Source: Mesocentrotus franciscanus (Eukaryota; Echinodermata; Echinoidea; Camarodonta; Strongylocentrotidae). Taken from it: a stretch of 64,000 nucleotides of DNA. Shown here piece by piece: positions 1 to 10,861 of this stretch. Positions within the stretch are counted from its first letter, which is position 1; every line of letters starts with the position of its first letter. The position numbers and the translations under genes are program-made. The DNA lies in contig CP137684.1 in the NCBI GenBank assembly GCA_037976565.1, positions 19,406,259 to 19,470,258 of the forward strand, given 5' to 3'. The notes below the pieces were generated by a model that did no database searches, was not told where the DNA came from, and saw only the letters and a list, made by a program, of their open reading frames with translations.

Positions 1-59
1 TAAGTAGATATAGGGCGTGTCCACTCTCGCTCATCCTTCCTGAGCCATAGATGAAATGA

Positions 60-1575
60 CGCCTTTACTGCGCATGAGCAAGAAAGTGAAACGTTCTTGT
101 TCCTCAGCCTTGCGCCCACACCAATTCGACCGAGAGCACGGAGGAGTGTATTGTTGGAGTAACCACGACATCCTATCTCTATGGGCCAAAGTTCAATTCT
201 CCAACCGTTCTGCTCAGCTTCTAGAAGCAGCTCTTCGTATTTTCTGCTCTTCCTCTCGTGAGCTCGCTGTAAATTTGCCTCATGAGGTACCATCAGCTCC
301 AGAAGAATCGCCCTCTTTGAACTTAAGTGGGGGACCAAATTACGACATCAGGCTGCAAGTTTGTCATGACAATGGATGGAGGAAAAATTAACTTCTCCCC
401 TATTAAAGTCGATTCGAATGTTCCAATCGCTAGCTCCATCATGGCAAGTCCTCTGCCTTCCTGTAGAACTTCTGCCTCAACCATTTGTAGCCTCTCCTTC
501 CTTGACGAAATGGATATAGGATGCTTGTGTTCGGGTCGGCTTTTGGTTGTGTTCTGTTAACCTCGTCTTCAAAACATCCCCGATGATACCCAGTACACGG
601 TTGTGTCGCCAAGTGTACCGGCCTGGTTGGAGACCTGTCGGGCAGCCAGCAAGAATATGTGTAGTCGTTGCTCTCTGTTGACAAAGCTTGCAAGCATCGT
701 CTTCACTTATTTCCCACCACTTCAGGTTTGCTGGTGATGCTACAGTGTCGTATGTATGTCGAATCAATCATGAATTGCAGAAATTTAGGGCTGGTATCAA
801 ACAGATTCCTCCAGGACAGCTTCTCTTGCTGCACTCCTTCCCATGACGTCCAAGCTCCTTGAACTGGCATCTGTACAGCTTTTACATAATTCAAATTATC
901 ATGCTCCTTGACGACTAGTTCGCTAATTTCTGTTCTGACTCTATGTTGAGTGAGCTTCCTCACAGGTTTACAAAATTTACCAGCCCCCAACCCTCGTCGT
1001 CCATCCTGTCCTCTCACAATGTCCTCCATCCGCAAACTGTCCTCCGCTCTAGATATTGCCTTCTCAGTATCCCACTTGCGGCCATGACGAGACTGTGGCT
1101 CGATACTAGTGACAACATTGTCTCTGTTGTGTCGCAACTGAAGTGCCGCATTCACCACCGTCTTCTTCATTGTAGTCGTGAGTCCTTCCAACTGGAGACG
1201 CAACTTTGTCTGATGGCAGTAGAGTGCAATGTTTGATAAGTTCTTGCTTGCTCCCAGCCAGCGACGTAGCTTCTTTGAGACGAGAGTTTCCATCTTTTCT
1301 ACCTGTGAGACTGGTACATCATATATCATGAGTTTCCACTGCATTCTTGGCACAATTAGGTATTGATATATAATATCCAGCACTTCATGACGCCAGTCAA
1401 AACACACTTGTCAATAATATGTAGCCATCTCCCAAGCGAATCCATCATGTCCTGACGAGCAACATTGTCTTTCAGGTTCCCATCAATCAGACGTCCTAGA
1501 AACTTCACCGGTTTATTATGTACTCCAGATATCGTCTAGCCGTCGACGGCGAATGGCTCGATATGCTTTACTTTG
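60..1575 (-). pseudogene. 5'-truncated RLE-type LINE, RT C-terminus plus endonuclease, frameshifted
   Basis: Read on the minus strand, this is the 3' part of a non-LTR retrotransposon polyprotein. From about 1510 to 770 it matches the region after the reverse-transcriptase catalytic core seen in many invertebrate elements (KPVKFLGRLIDG, then KLRRWLGASKNLSNIALYC, then GRKW and QGAWTSWE). Around 700-600 there is a zinc-knuckle-like CKLC...HILAGCP followed by GRYTWRHN. From about 400 to 130 there is a restriction-like endonuclease: LQPDVVIWS, then a VPHE block, RKSRKYEEL and PIEIGCRGY. The reading frame changes at least twice (near 700 and near 310) and a stop lies near 1545. The catalytic YADD core is missing because the copy is 5' truncated. 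The clade is probably R2/R4/NeSL-like; that placement is inference. It is a dead copy. Confidence 0.85.
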
Positions 1576-1631
1576 AACAAACTTAGTGATTACATACATG
1601 TATACTATGCATGATATAGATAATAATACAG

Positions 1632-1820
1632 GTTATCGATCCATCTTACTACCACGCTGTAGGGATATCTCTAGAGTTCTCCTATAATAAGCAACAGGAA
1701 ATCCTGGTTGAGAATTTGAATAACTACACCAACTCCTTCCTGGATGTGTTTATGAAATGCAGATATGCCAACCCTCCCGATTTCACCGGAAGGCTCCCAA
1801 AAAATCACCCTTCCTCCTGA
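1632..1820 (+). CDS. possible terminal coding exon, unknown protein
   Basis: An AG acceptor at 1630-1631 (ATAATACAG) is followed by 62 open codons ending in TGA at 1818-1820. The predicted peptide starts VIDPSYYHAVGISLEF and includes NKQQEILVENLNNYTNSFLD, a composition unlike the random open frames around it. There is no start codon at the front, so if it is real it is a last exon joined in phase 0. The sequence after the stop is not repetitive. I do not recognise the family. It lies immediately beyond the 5' truncation point of the minus-strand LINE, so an insertion may have separated it from its upstream exon. Confidence 0.35.
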   Translation, partial: VIDPSYYHAVGISLEFSYNKQQEILVENLNNYTNSFLDVFMKCRYANPPDFTGRLPKNHPSS

Positions 1821-2326
1821 CCTAGCTTACGACCATTCCCCTTATCCTCCCGAAATTGGGGATAAATATAAATGTGCATGTTTTTGTGTATTTGCGGTTT
1901 GTGTTTTTTTCACTACGTAAGCGAGCGTGTACATGTATGTGTCACACATTACACCGTACGGGTTTGCATGCACTGTGTATACAGTACAGCACACGAGGGA
2001 ACGAGAGTGCAATATACTGTATATGGTGTGTATTAACAGTGGCAAATTCCCTACAAGCACGGCACGGCCAGCTGCTGAGCTAGCTGTCATCGCTACATAT
2101 GCATGTGTAGGCGCTGCGCTATGCTTGGCGAGTGTGGCCGCTGGCACTCGATCAAAACCTCCCAGCGCGCGCCTTCCACTGGCTTGCATAAAAAACAGCT
2201 TGCGTTTTTCTCTTACCTTGTAAACAAATTTTCATAGGTTTTAAATTTTGCATATTTTACATGAATCATGTGAAGCATTTTCAGAAGTTCGGTATTTCGT
2301 CACCAACATCGCACAGGCAATGACAG
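1821..2326 (+). promoter_or_regulatory. possible promoter and first exon (ATG ACA G|gtaagc)
   Basis: The stretch 1900-2180 is richer in CG dinucleotides than its surroundings and is followed by a TATA-like GCATAAAAAACAG at about 2187. At 2320 an ATG is followed four bases later by a strong splice donor (ATGACAG|GTAAGC, donor at 2327). This is the pattern of a short first coding exon in phase 1. Nothing ties it to a particular downstream exon: the first recognised downstream exon (10587) needs a phase-2 partner. Confidence 0.2.
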
Positions 2327-2533
2327 GTAAGCATATTTCAAGAGGTTATTGCAATTTCCTAAAATTTGATGAAACTACGTTGGTGTCATATCGTGTTCGT
2401 CAATGTTCTCAGAATCTATAGCTATCGCTGTGTAACTCAACTGTGTACATGTGTACATGTACGTACGTATATAAGTACATGTATATGCCCGGAGCGTGTG
2501 TGGGTTTTTTCCCCTTTTTAAGGGATTTTTTTA

Positions 2534-2990
2534 ATGCCTAGCCTCCACCCACAGAAGGTGGTGTCGGAGGCATTACTTTTTGTGTATATGTTTGTGTATC
2601 ACCATAGGAAGACAATTTGATTGGTTTAATATGTAGGTCCAAGGTCACAGGGGTCAATCTCTGAAGTTACAGGTCTCAACAACCACCTGAGGTATGAATT
2701 TCAAATTTGGTGACAGTGTGCATTATGACAGGAAAACAATCTGATTAGAGATTCTGGTGCAGGTCAAAGGTCATACAGGTGAACTTCTGAAATTGCAAGT
2801 ATTAGCCTTGATATCACTGTATCTCAAGAACAATTAGAGATATTAGCTTCAAAGCTCAAACATGATTATAGTTTGTATCACCATATAAAGACGACCTGAT
2901 TAGATTTTAGGGGTAAGTATACGGTCCAATGTCAAAAGTCATAGAGGTCAATTTTGAAAATAAAGGTATTAGCCTTGTTATCACAACTAG
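2534..2990 (+). mobile_element. hairpin-headed tandem-repeat element, partial (GCCTCC family)
   Basis: A hairpin head at 2534-2573 (ATGCC...CCTCCACC, then GGTGG...GGAGGCAT) is followed by degenerate units of about 140 bp. The units contain the text also seen at 18.2-19.1 kb, such as 'atctcaagaac' and 'aggtcaaaggtcat'. No tail arm is visible, so the copy is truncated near 2990. Confidence 0.65.
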
Positions 2991-3730
2991 CAGATTTTAC
3001 CCGTGGCAGCGCAGGCGGGGTATGAGCCATTTTTCTTTATCAAGGTGCGTGTGTGTGAGAGAGAGAGAGACACACACACAGTGGGAAAATGAATGATAGA
3101 GAGACAGACAGACAGTGGGAAAAATGAATGAGAAAGAGAGACAGACGGTGGGGAAAATGAGAGAGAGAGAGTGGGAAAAATGAATGAGAGTAGAGACAGT
3201 GGGAAAATCAGAGAGAGAGAGAGAGAAAAAGATTGAGAGAGAGTGAGAGCGAAAGAGAGAAAAGATTTTTGGTTGTGTGATGAAAAGATTTATTTGTATG
3301 GCTTCCATGGGCTTCTTGGAGGTTTTTTAAATATTTTTTTCCTGGTGCGTTAAATAGTTATGCATTGAAATAATTGATAAAAATCTCAGTAAGTACACTG
3401 TATAATGTATATGTTTTGGAATGTTTGTATCTTTTAAGAGTTATTTGGGCATCTTCACTGATTAGAATACAATATTCAATTTTATTTGAATAAATAACAA
3501 TATTGATACATGTATGTTAGATTATTTCATTTTTAATAGAAATGTAAAACACAATGTACAAAATATAAGCATGTTAACTAAAGGCAAGATATGCTACAGT
3601 ATATAGATGAAAAGATCATATTTGAAATGGCATGTTATAATGTATAGCAGAAATTACCTGTGGCAGCACAGGGGGCAGGAGTCGTTTTTTCTTTATCAAG
3701 GTGTGTATGTGTGTGTGGGGGGCTTCTTGT
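2991..3730 (+). repeat. direct repeats around a GA-rich minisatellite
   Basis: The segment 2994-3056 (acccgtggcagcgcagg ... ctttatcaaggtg) recurs at 3656-3712 in the same orientation. Between them, 3050-3260 is a purine-rich minisatellite built from 'gtgggaaaaatgaatgagag' and runs of GA. The remainder (3300-3650) is AT-rich with nothing else visible. Open frames here are products of the repeat. Confidence 0.6.
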
Positions 3731-5080
3731 ATGTACAGCTTGACTGCCCATTCACACTAAATGCCAAGTAGTTTATTGATAAATATATTTAAACAATTGA
3801 TTCATAGCAGATTTCTCTTTCAATATAGACTTGGTGGAAGAACTTCAATAATCATTACAAATCCTAATCTTACTATAGAATGGAAACAAAATGTATTAGA
3901 AGAGGTGTATTCAGTAACCAGTCAAGAGGCAATTATTGTGAAAAGAAATGTTATCATTACATGTACTGGTTCAGAAGTAAAAGTGCTCACTCCCCGCTTA
4001 TTCGCCGGCTGGCTGATTCGGCGCTAAATATTTTCTCACAATTGGCCCCTCCCCCCTTTGGCGGCGGCTGGATTCGCACCTGACTGGCACAGCTTGGTCT
4101 TGGAGCGATGAGTTCCAGGTAGCCGAATCTGTTAAAATATAGGATTAAATATAAAGGATGTGTTAATGAAACTGGGCAGATACATTGTGTAGGTCAACGT
4201 TAAGTTCTCTATAGGCCTACTCTAGGCTAGATCTATAATCTAAGTTAGATCTAGAACTATTCTGAATTTGAACCGCTCCCCCCATACAAAATTGAAATTT
4301 TGTATTGTTATTCTGAAGTTGAACCCCTCCCCCATACAAAATTGAAATTATGTATTGTTCACAATTGTTACTCAGCAACTATTGATTACATTTGAGATCT
4401 ACATGTACACGTACAACCATGCCATATGCAGCGGTACAACACAGTGAGTGGAGGCCGAGTGCACGCTACGGTTCACTCAATCAGCACAACAATGATCGGC
4501 GCTAATTCAGAATCATATCCATACTTTGACCCGTAACTCTGGCGTGCCGCCCAATGATCATCACTGCACTAAGTAGCGTTTCTCTTTCAGTACCGGTACG
4601 GTACATAAACTTTGCACAAAGTTTTGTCACTGCACTAAGTAGCGTTTCTCTTTCAGTACCGGTACGGTACATAAACTTTGCACAAAGTTTTGTACGGTAC
4701 TCTGTACTATATATCAGCCAAACAAATTTATCATACCTTGGAATTACAGAATGGGGCTATAACTGCAGAATCATTCACAATAAAATAAATAGATCTAAAA
4801 CAGTTTGTCAGAAAGTCGTACTCACTGGTCATCACTGTGATGAGAGTGTTTACGTTTCAGCAGCAGCAGCATCCAGCGCATGAGAGTTCGTACTTACGTA
4901 CGTAGGTACGGTACCCGTACCCGTATACGGTCGGCATGGAATGCGTTCTATTTCGCTGACCCAAGAAAAGTCAAAGGGACTGGGAACTTTGAAGCTATAC
5001 TCAGGGCTGCGAAGCGGAATGCAAAAAAGTTACGAATTGTAAAAAAACTTTAAACTAGACTTTAATTCGTCATGAGAACG
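3731..5080. other. intergenic, with two short tandem duplications
   Basis: I see no gene. A block of about 54 bp containing 'cccccatacaaaattgaaat' is present twice at 4265-4365. A perfect 66-bp unit is duplicated at 4561-4626 and 4627-4692 (contains TACCGGTACGGTACATAAAC). Short palindromes such as TACGTACGTA occur at about 4893-4925. Confidence 0.5.
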
Positions 5081-6243
5081 AATTAGGTGATCTGTCTTCA
5101 ATTCTTATAGTTCATGCTCATCTTCAATTCAATGATCCAATATAATGATGTTAATGTAAAATGATGTATTAAGATATGAATTGATGAATGAAGTACTGAT
5201 GAACTGATGAACTGATAGATTGAACTGATGTGAAATGAACTGAATTGATGAGCTAAACTGATGAACTGATGAATGAACTGATAGATTGAACTGTGACCTG
5301 AACTGAAGTGATAACTTAACTGATGAACAAAATATTGAGAAATGAATATGATCAAAATCATGATCATAATGAAATTTAATGAAAATATAGATATAGAGAA
5401 GGAGAGAGGGAGACGAGTTATTGTCATGTAAAAATACATGAGCTGGACCGAGGGAAGAAAGAGAAATCATGATCAGAATGCATACACTTGGAAGGAGAGA
5501 GGATAGTATAAGGAAACATGGTAGGGGTGAAATAAGAATACAAAGGGCAAAATGAAGAGCTAGAGGAAATTAAAGAAAATTACAATAGATATCGGAGGGA
5601 GAACGAGAACCAGAGGCGGGAAAGGGAGAGGGTGAGAGAGTATACAATGAGAGGCAGAGACAGAGGGAGGCAGAGCAAGAGAGGGAGACAGAGATAGGAG
5701 AGAGAGTAAAAGAGTAGAGAGAGAGATGCAATGAGAGAGCAAGAGAAGGATAGAGGGCAGAACAAGAGAGGGGAAGGGAAACAGAGCAAGAGAGAGCAAG
5801 AGAAAGAGATGCAATGGAGAACGATGCTTTTAATATTTCCAGCATAAATAGAATTGAATATTTACTATATTATAGAGAAAGAGAGAAGTTATAGACATGT
5901 AAACAATTCTATGTCCGCGGGAGAGACGTAAAGATTGCATATACCTGGGCTGAATAACTGGAAAGTATAAACGTCTGGGAAGGAGACTAAACATCATAAA
6001 AATGGGATGATTTGATATATTCCAACAGACTTGGGAGATTAACCCTATAGGTTTAATACACGACAAGGAATCAGATTTCCCATAGGGTTGTACTCAAACG
6101 ATTGACATTCTTCTCCCATAGATATAACACGCAAAATTAGGCATTTTATTACATTGTTTGTGATTGTATATGATAATATGTTATAATAGTCGAAGAAGAT
6201 CATAAAATCAAATTTAAAACGACGGCAAAAAAAAAAAAAAAAA

Positions 6244-6316
6244 TGACCCACCAGGAATCGAACTTGGGTCGCCGGAATGGGAGGCAAGTGCTATGACCAC
6301 TATACCAAAATAATCC
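6244..6316 (-). tRNA. tRNA-Gly(CCC)-like sequence, probably a pseudogene or SINE part
   Basis: On the minus strand there is an A-box-like TGGTATAGTGG, an anticodon region with CCTCCCATT (anticodon CCC) and a B box AGTTCGATTCC, in the spacing of a tRNA. A run of T follows the 3' end, as for a Pol III terminator. The acceptor stem pairs poorly (5' GGATTAT against 3' TGGGTCA) and the anticodon stem is weak, so a functional tRNA is doubtful. Confidence 0.5.
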
Positions 6317-6784
6317 ACATAGACATTACACGTGAACGGAAAATGGAATTCTCAAATCCCACTTTGCAAGTGAAATATGAGCATGATCCCGGCATCTGAT
6401 CGAAAAATAAAGGGCACACTTGTGATAGCTTATTGTCTCAGCTACAACATACTCAAAGCTCAGCGAAAACAAAGCTAAAACGACGGAGATATTGCTCGCG
6501 AAAGACGGAATGTAGAATCCAGTTTTGGAAAAAGTCATGTCCCATAGAGAATACACGCAAAATGTGAAAAATTGACATGCCTCCTTTAATCGCAAAAATA
6601 CGCCATGATGCCTTTGTCAAAATGAAAAATCGTGGTGACTGCATTTGTAGAGAATTGTCTCAGCTAGAACATATCAAAATTTGGAAGAAAATCGATCAAT
6701 ATTTACAGAGATACAATCAATTTTCCAAAAATATGCTGACGTCATAATATGCAAATTGAAATTTTGAGTTCGGAGGCCATTATG

Positions 6785-6870
6785 ATGACGTCATGAGTTA
6801 ATTGAGGGTCAAATGAGACATGAAATCATATCTCCGACTCATAATCTATCCAAATATGAAAAAAATTGGG
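6785..6870 (+). repeat. dispersed repeat, copy 1 of 2
   Basis: The text from 'gacgtcatgagttaattg' through 'ccaaatatgaaaaaaattgg' recurs at about 8578-8668 with few changes. Confidence 0.7.
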
Positions 6871-7564
6871 GTATCCATCCATTCTGAAGAGTTACAATGA
6901 GTTTTGTATAGGCATGTTTTTGCCTATGTATTGTGGATAGAGATAGCGGTCCGCGGGTGCTGTTATACTTTGACGGACGCTCATTGCGTTATTACTGGTC
7001 AGAAAAAGTTAAACAAGGTATCAAAATGCTTGGAAAAATGTGCCAAATATGATGACAGAAAAAATTTGGTGATTCGATGTTGCAAAATGCCAATACGCGC
7101 AAAACGCGCGTATAAGTGCGCGCGCAAATTTTGAAAATGCTTAAAATGGCCTGAAACGTGCAAACAAAATTTGGGACGAATTGAGCATTTTAAATTTTGA
7201 TGCGCGCGTACGCGCGCGAGGTGCGCGCGATTTTGTCGACATTTTTGTTGACCTTGACCTAAAATTGATGTATACCAAATATGGTTGATTTTTGATGACT
7301 CGTTATCGAGATAAGATATTGACCTGATGTTTACAAAATGGCGCCTGGATGACGTCACGATGACCCCATGACCTTGAGAAGGTTACTTGAACTTGATATT
7401 ATAGGGACTGATGACTGACAGAAATTCGAAGGAAATTGACCATGTCGATTTCGAGTAAACGTCTGCACAAAAAAGTGTACGGAAGAAATAAAAATAAATA
7501 AATAATAATAAAGAAAGAAAATTCTGACAAAATCAATAGGTGATCTGTCAATGACAGATCACCT

Positions 7565-7919
7565 AATAATGCGACCAAAATACCACAAACCACCCCCCTC
7601 ATGACAATCTGCGAACAATTTAACCATGTTTAGAAAAAAATCCAGCTCGATTGAGTGAAAAACCACGGAGAAAAGCGCCGTCAAACAAATGGAAGGACAG
7701 ACAGACAGACACACAAGATTAGCCAAATTATAGTAAGGATTTAAATAATGCGACCAAAATACCACAAACCACCCCCCTCATGACAATCTGCGAACAATTT
7801 AACCATGTTTAGAAAAAAATCCAGCTCGATTGAGTGAAAAACCACGGAGAAAAGCGCCGTCAAACAAACGGAGGGACAGACAGACAGACACACAAGATTA
7901 GCCAAATTATAGTAAGGAT
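7565..7919 (+). repeat. tandem duplication, 179-bp period
   Basis: Two copies (from 7565 and from 7744) both begin AATAATGCGACC and end with 'gccaaattatagtaaggat'. They differ at only a few positions. The first copy abuts the perfect palindrome at 7537-7565. Each contains a GACAGACAGACA microsatellite. Non-coding. Confidence 0.85.
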
Positions 7920-10076
7920 AGTAAGGATATGTAAAGAACTTCTTGAGGTGTGACTGTGAGCTTCAAGCTATTGCCATCGCTTTTTGTCTGTCATCCTGTG
8001 TCCATAAACTTTTTTTACAATTTCAATTTCTTTAAAAAAAAAATGCATGGCTGGATTTTAATTAAACTTGATAGGAATCATCCTTAGGCACGGGAGATCT
8101 AAAGTTGTAATCGGGTATATGCCCCCAAGGGGGCTTGGGGGCAGCATCCCTCAAAATTCCACTATGGTAATAATTAGATGTTTTTTTAAAACATTTTCTT
8201 TAAAATTCATGTTGATAAAGAAGCATTCAACGGGAAGAGGGATGTGAAATTGTTTTGAAGTGCTGCTGACTCTTCCAGGGGGAGGGGGTTTGGGAGTAGC
8301 ACCCAAAAAAAAAAGCATTACTTTCCTAATTCTTCTTGAAAGCCATGACTGGATTCCTTCAAAAAATTGTAGGAAATACCTGCAGGAAAGGGAGATCTAA
8401 ATTTGTTTGAATGGGGGCTTGGGGACACCCTTAAATATCCACCATGCAAACACCAAACAGCAATGTGATCACGCCAAGCTTTAAAATATGTGCTCGCACA
8501 AATCTTAAAACTGTCAAATATGGTAGAAATTGTTCCATTTGAATGAAGCATATCTCTTCAAAATGCCAGATTACAGATGATGACGGCATGAGTTGATTGA
8601 GGGTCAAATGAGACATGAAATCATATCTCCGACTCATAATCTATCCAAATATGAAAAAAAATTGGGGGTGAAAAAGACCTAACATCATACCTGCCCCTTG
8701 GGGGCAGCACCCTTAAATCGCTCTATTGTTTTCAATACATGCTATGTCCCTGGTGCAAAGGGGATGGGAGTTAGGTCCCTTATTGCGAGCCCCCTACTGG
8801 GTGTAGCACCCTGTCCCCAACCCCTCCAACAAAAAAGAAAACAAACCTCTGGTTTACAATACATTCACTTCAGTTCGGTTCCAGAACATGATACATCCAT
8901 TAAATAATGGGCTGCTCCTGGAACCGACCAATACACAGATTTTTTTTAAGTAATCGAATAATTACAGGAAAAAAAAATGGCATCTGGATTTATTTAGAGA
9001 GTGATTGTGTCGTGCCAATACGTAATGGGTTCAAGTTTTATTTCAAATTGATAATGCAAAATAGGAGTATTAAAAAAACTTGTTTTCCTCGGAACTTAGT
9101 TTTAAAACATGAGGCGTAATCTGTCGCTGATTTTTCAGAGAGTAGATTAAGGGCGGCTAAACATGAACGTAAGGTGAAACTCGGCCTATTTTAAATGATA
9201 ATTGAAAGTTTATATGATGTACTTCATACCATTTGTTTCTTCCTTAAATTTTTTGTTCTAGATATTCAACTAGATCAAAAGCCAAAGACATCGAATATCA
9301 AAACTAACCAAAATGATATCTGTTTCATTGAAGTGAAAACGAGGCATAAACTTTGGTTTCTCACCGCACCAAAACGATTTACATAAAAATATAGTTTAAG
9401 ACAATAATTTAAAGCAAGCTGTCACTCCATTCAGACGCAATTGGTTATTTAATATGAACTCCTTTATAGAGTACCAAAGTGTGATATCATATATTATATA
9501 CCTCACTTTAGAAATCTAGCCATCTGATTGGTCGAAGTTGGAGTCGTGATTTCAAGCCATGCCCCACTCACACCCACTCACAGGGAATAGTTAGAGCCCA
9601 CAGGGCCTAGTTAAAAGTTTCTACCCTCATCCTCATCATCCTGCGATCCCCATTGGCTTACTTAGTTTGTGCGGAGCGCGGCATTCCATACATTTTTTGT
9701 GCCGCGATTATTTGGTTGCTATACAGTACAGCGTAGACGACCGCCGATCTCGATTGTAGCTAGGCCTAGATCTACATGTAATGACGAGATAACGCCCTTT
9801 GGAAATAAAGAGAAAACCTGCTCTTTCATATGACACCTCATTTTTGAGTATCACCTTCAGGATCACAAGCAATGAAGGTTTGAATCTTGATTTTTAATTT
9901 ATTAGTTTGGGATTAGTTTGACCAATTTGGCACGATCGCGCTATGCACGTAAACTGCATAGGCTTATAATGCGTATAATCTCAATGGCCAACTGAGCTAC
10001 CTAAGTTTATCAACACAGATTTGATTACCATGATTGACCTTGTATTCTATGATCCTGTTTTCAGTATATAAAGTTA
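7920..10076. other. intergenic; G-rich degenerate repeats, no gene recognised
   Basis: Between 8120 and 8830 a G-rich core (for example GGGGGCTTGGGGGCAGCA at 8132) recurs about five times at irregular spacing (near 8132, 8278, 8413, 8695 and, inverted or decayed, 8790). A dispersed repeat shared with 6785 lies at 8578-8668. From 9100 to 10076 I see nothing coding; the open frames are short. Confidence 0.5.
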
Positions 10077-10228
10077 TAATGACTGCTTTAATATTCGAGG
10101 CCTAGTTGTTTTTTTGGCTCTTGGGGAGGTTACATCGTGCTATCACCCCTCGGCACGCCTCGGGGTGATAGCACAAGTAACCTCCCCTTGAGCAATAAAA
10201 ACAACTAGGCCTCTCATAGCAGTCATTA
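10077..10228. repeat. foldback: long imperfect hairpin
   Basis: The segment reads as an inverted repeat from TAATGACTGCT at the left to AGCAGTCATTA at the right. Arms of about 70 nt include GGCCTAGTTGTTTTT, GGGGAGGTTAC and GTGCTATCACCCC. The centre is CCTCGGCACGCCTCGG. It would fold into a near-complete hairpin of about 150 nt and lies 360 bp upstream of the first death-domain exon. Probably a small foldback transposon. Confidence 0.8.
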
Positions 10229-10586
10229 TTACTATACTGGCCAAGTTGTCAAGGTTGCTGGTTCCAAACAATTTTGTGCTAAACAATGATGTGGTGATCA
10301 CACCAGCCCCAAACATTGAATTTGCCCTGCTTCAACCCATTACTTGAATGATTTTGCGGTGAACCTCATGCACAGGCTCTGTTGTTTACAATCAGTAACC
10401 TGGACAACAAGTAGATATGACGCAAGCACTTTGTTATTTTATTTGATGTGTGATTTAGTTAATTAATTTTCTTCTGACAAAAGAAATGGTAAGCGATACA
10501 ATCATAGGCATATAGCACCAATTAATCTTATTTTGCATAGTAGGAAGTTTGACCTATCCTTTCTTTCTCATCAATTTTTCTGTTAG

Positions 10587-10861
10587 AGCTGGGTGGAGCT
10601 TGGAGTTGGAGAGTGAGTTGCTGTCATTGGTAGAAGATGTTTCTTCAAAACACTACACCCGCTTGTGCAATGCTCTCGGTGTCAAGCATGCACAAAGTCA
10701 AGTGATTTTAACAAAAAACCTCTTAGATGTGTCCAATGCACTGTATGAAGTCATCTACAGCTGGGGAGTCAAGCAGAAGGATGGCACTAACTACAAGAGA
10801 CTTCTAGCTGAAAAACTCAGGAGTGTACATTTAGATGCATTGGGAACAAAACTAGTAGAAG
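10587..10861 (+). CDS. death domain 1 exon
   Basis: A strong acceptor (pyrimidine-rich tract ending CTGTTAG at 10586) opens an exon of 275 bp that closes at GTAGAAG|GTGAGT (donor 10862). The 91 complete codons fit a death domain: helix 1 LESELLSLV, the LCNALGV turn between helices 2 and 3, and the helix 5-6 signature YSWGVKQKDGTNYKRLLAEK followed by LRSVHLDALG. Upstream codons that look open (from 10549) belong to the intron. The exon enters in phase 2 and leaves in phase 1. DD2 at 20588 is its paralogue. Death domains form helical homotypic assemblies in apoptosis and NF-kB signalling; the partner cannot be told here. Confidence 0.88.

Larger units (their letters stand above)
5082..7567 (-). 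mobile_element. possible hairpin-headed element, 2.5 kb, 15-bp terminal inverted repeats
   Basis: ATTAGGTGATCTGTC at 5082-5096 is matched exactly in inverted orientation by GACAGATCACCTAAT at 7553-7567. The right end is also a perfect hairpin (7537-7565, arms of 14 nt around a single A), so one end carries a full hairpin and the other a single arm. This is the same plan as the elements at 15775, 18211 and 30723. The interior holds a GATGAACT-rich stretch (5150-5340), a GA-rich stretch (5590-5830), an A tract (6227-6243) and a tRNA-like sequence (6244-6316). No coding sequence is recognised. The boundaries are inferred from the two ends only, and the GA tracts could belong to separate insertions. 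Confidence 0.45.

Noticed and set aside
56..391. Plus-strand 111-codon open frame
   Set aside because: It is antisense to the endonuclease part of the RLE-type LINE.
2997..3308. 103-codon minus-strand open frame (Ser/Leu/Phe-rich)
   Set aside because: It lies across the GA-rich minisatellite and has no domain.
4554..4883. 109-codon open frame with an internal repeat
   Set aside because: The frame stays open only because of a 66-bp tandem duplication; no domain or splice context.
5098..5845. Several minus-strand open frames rich in Ser, Leu and His
   Set aside because: All fall in GATGAA and GA-rich low-complexity DNA.
10549..10586. Upstream ATG extending the DD1 frame
   Set aside because: This stretch is a pyrimidine-rich tract ending in AG and aligns with the acceptor of DD2, so it is intron.
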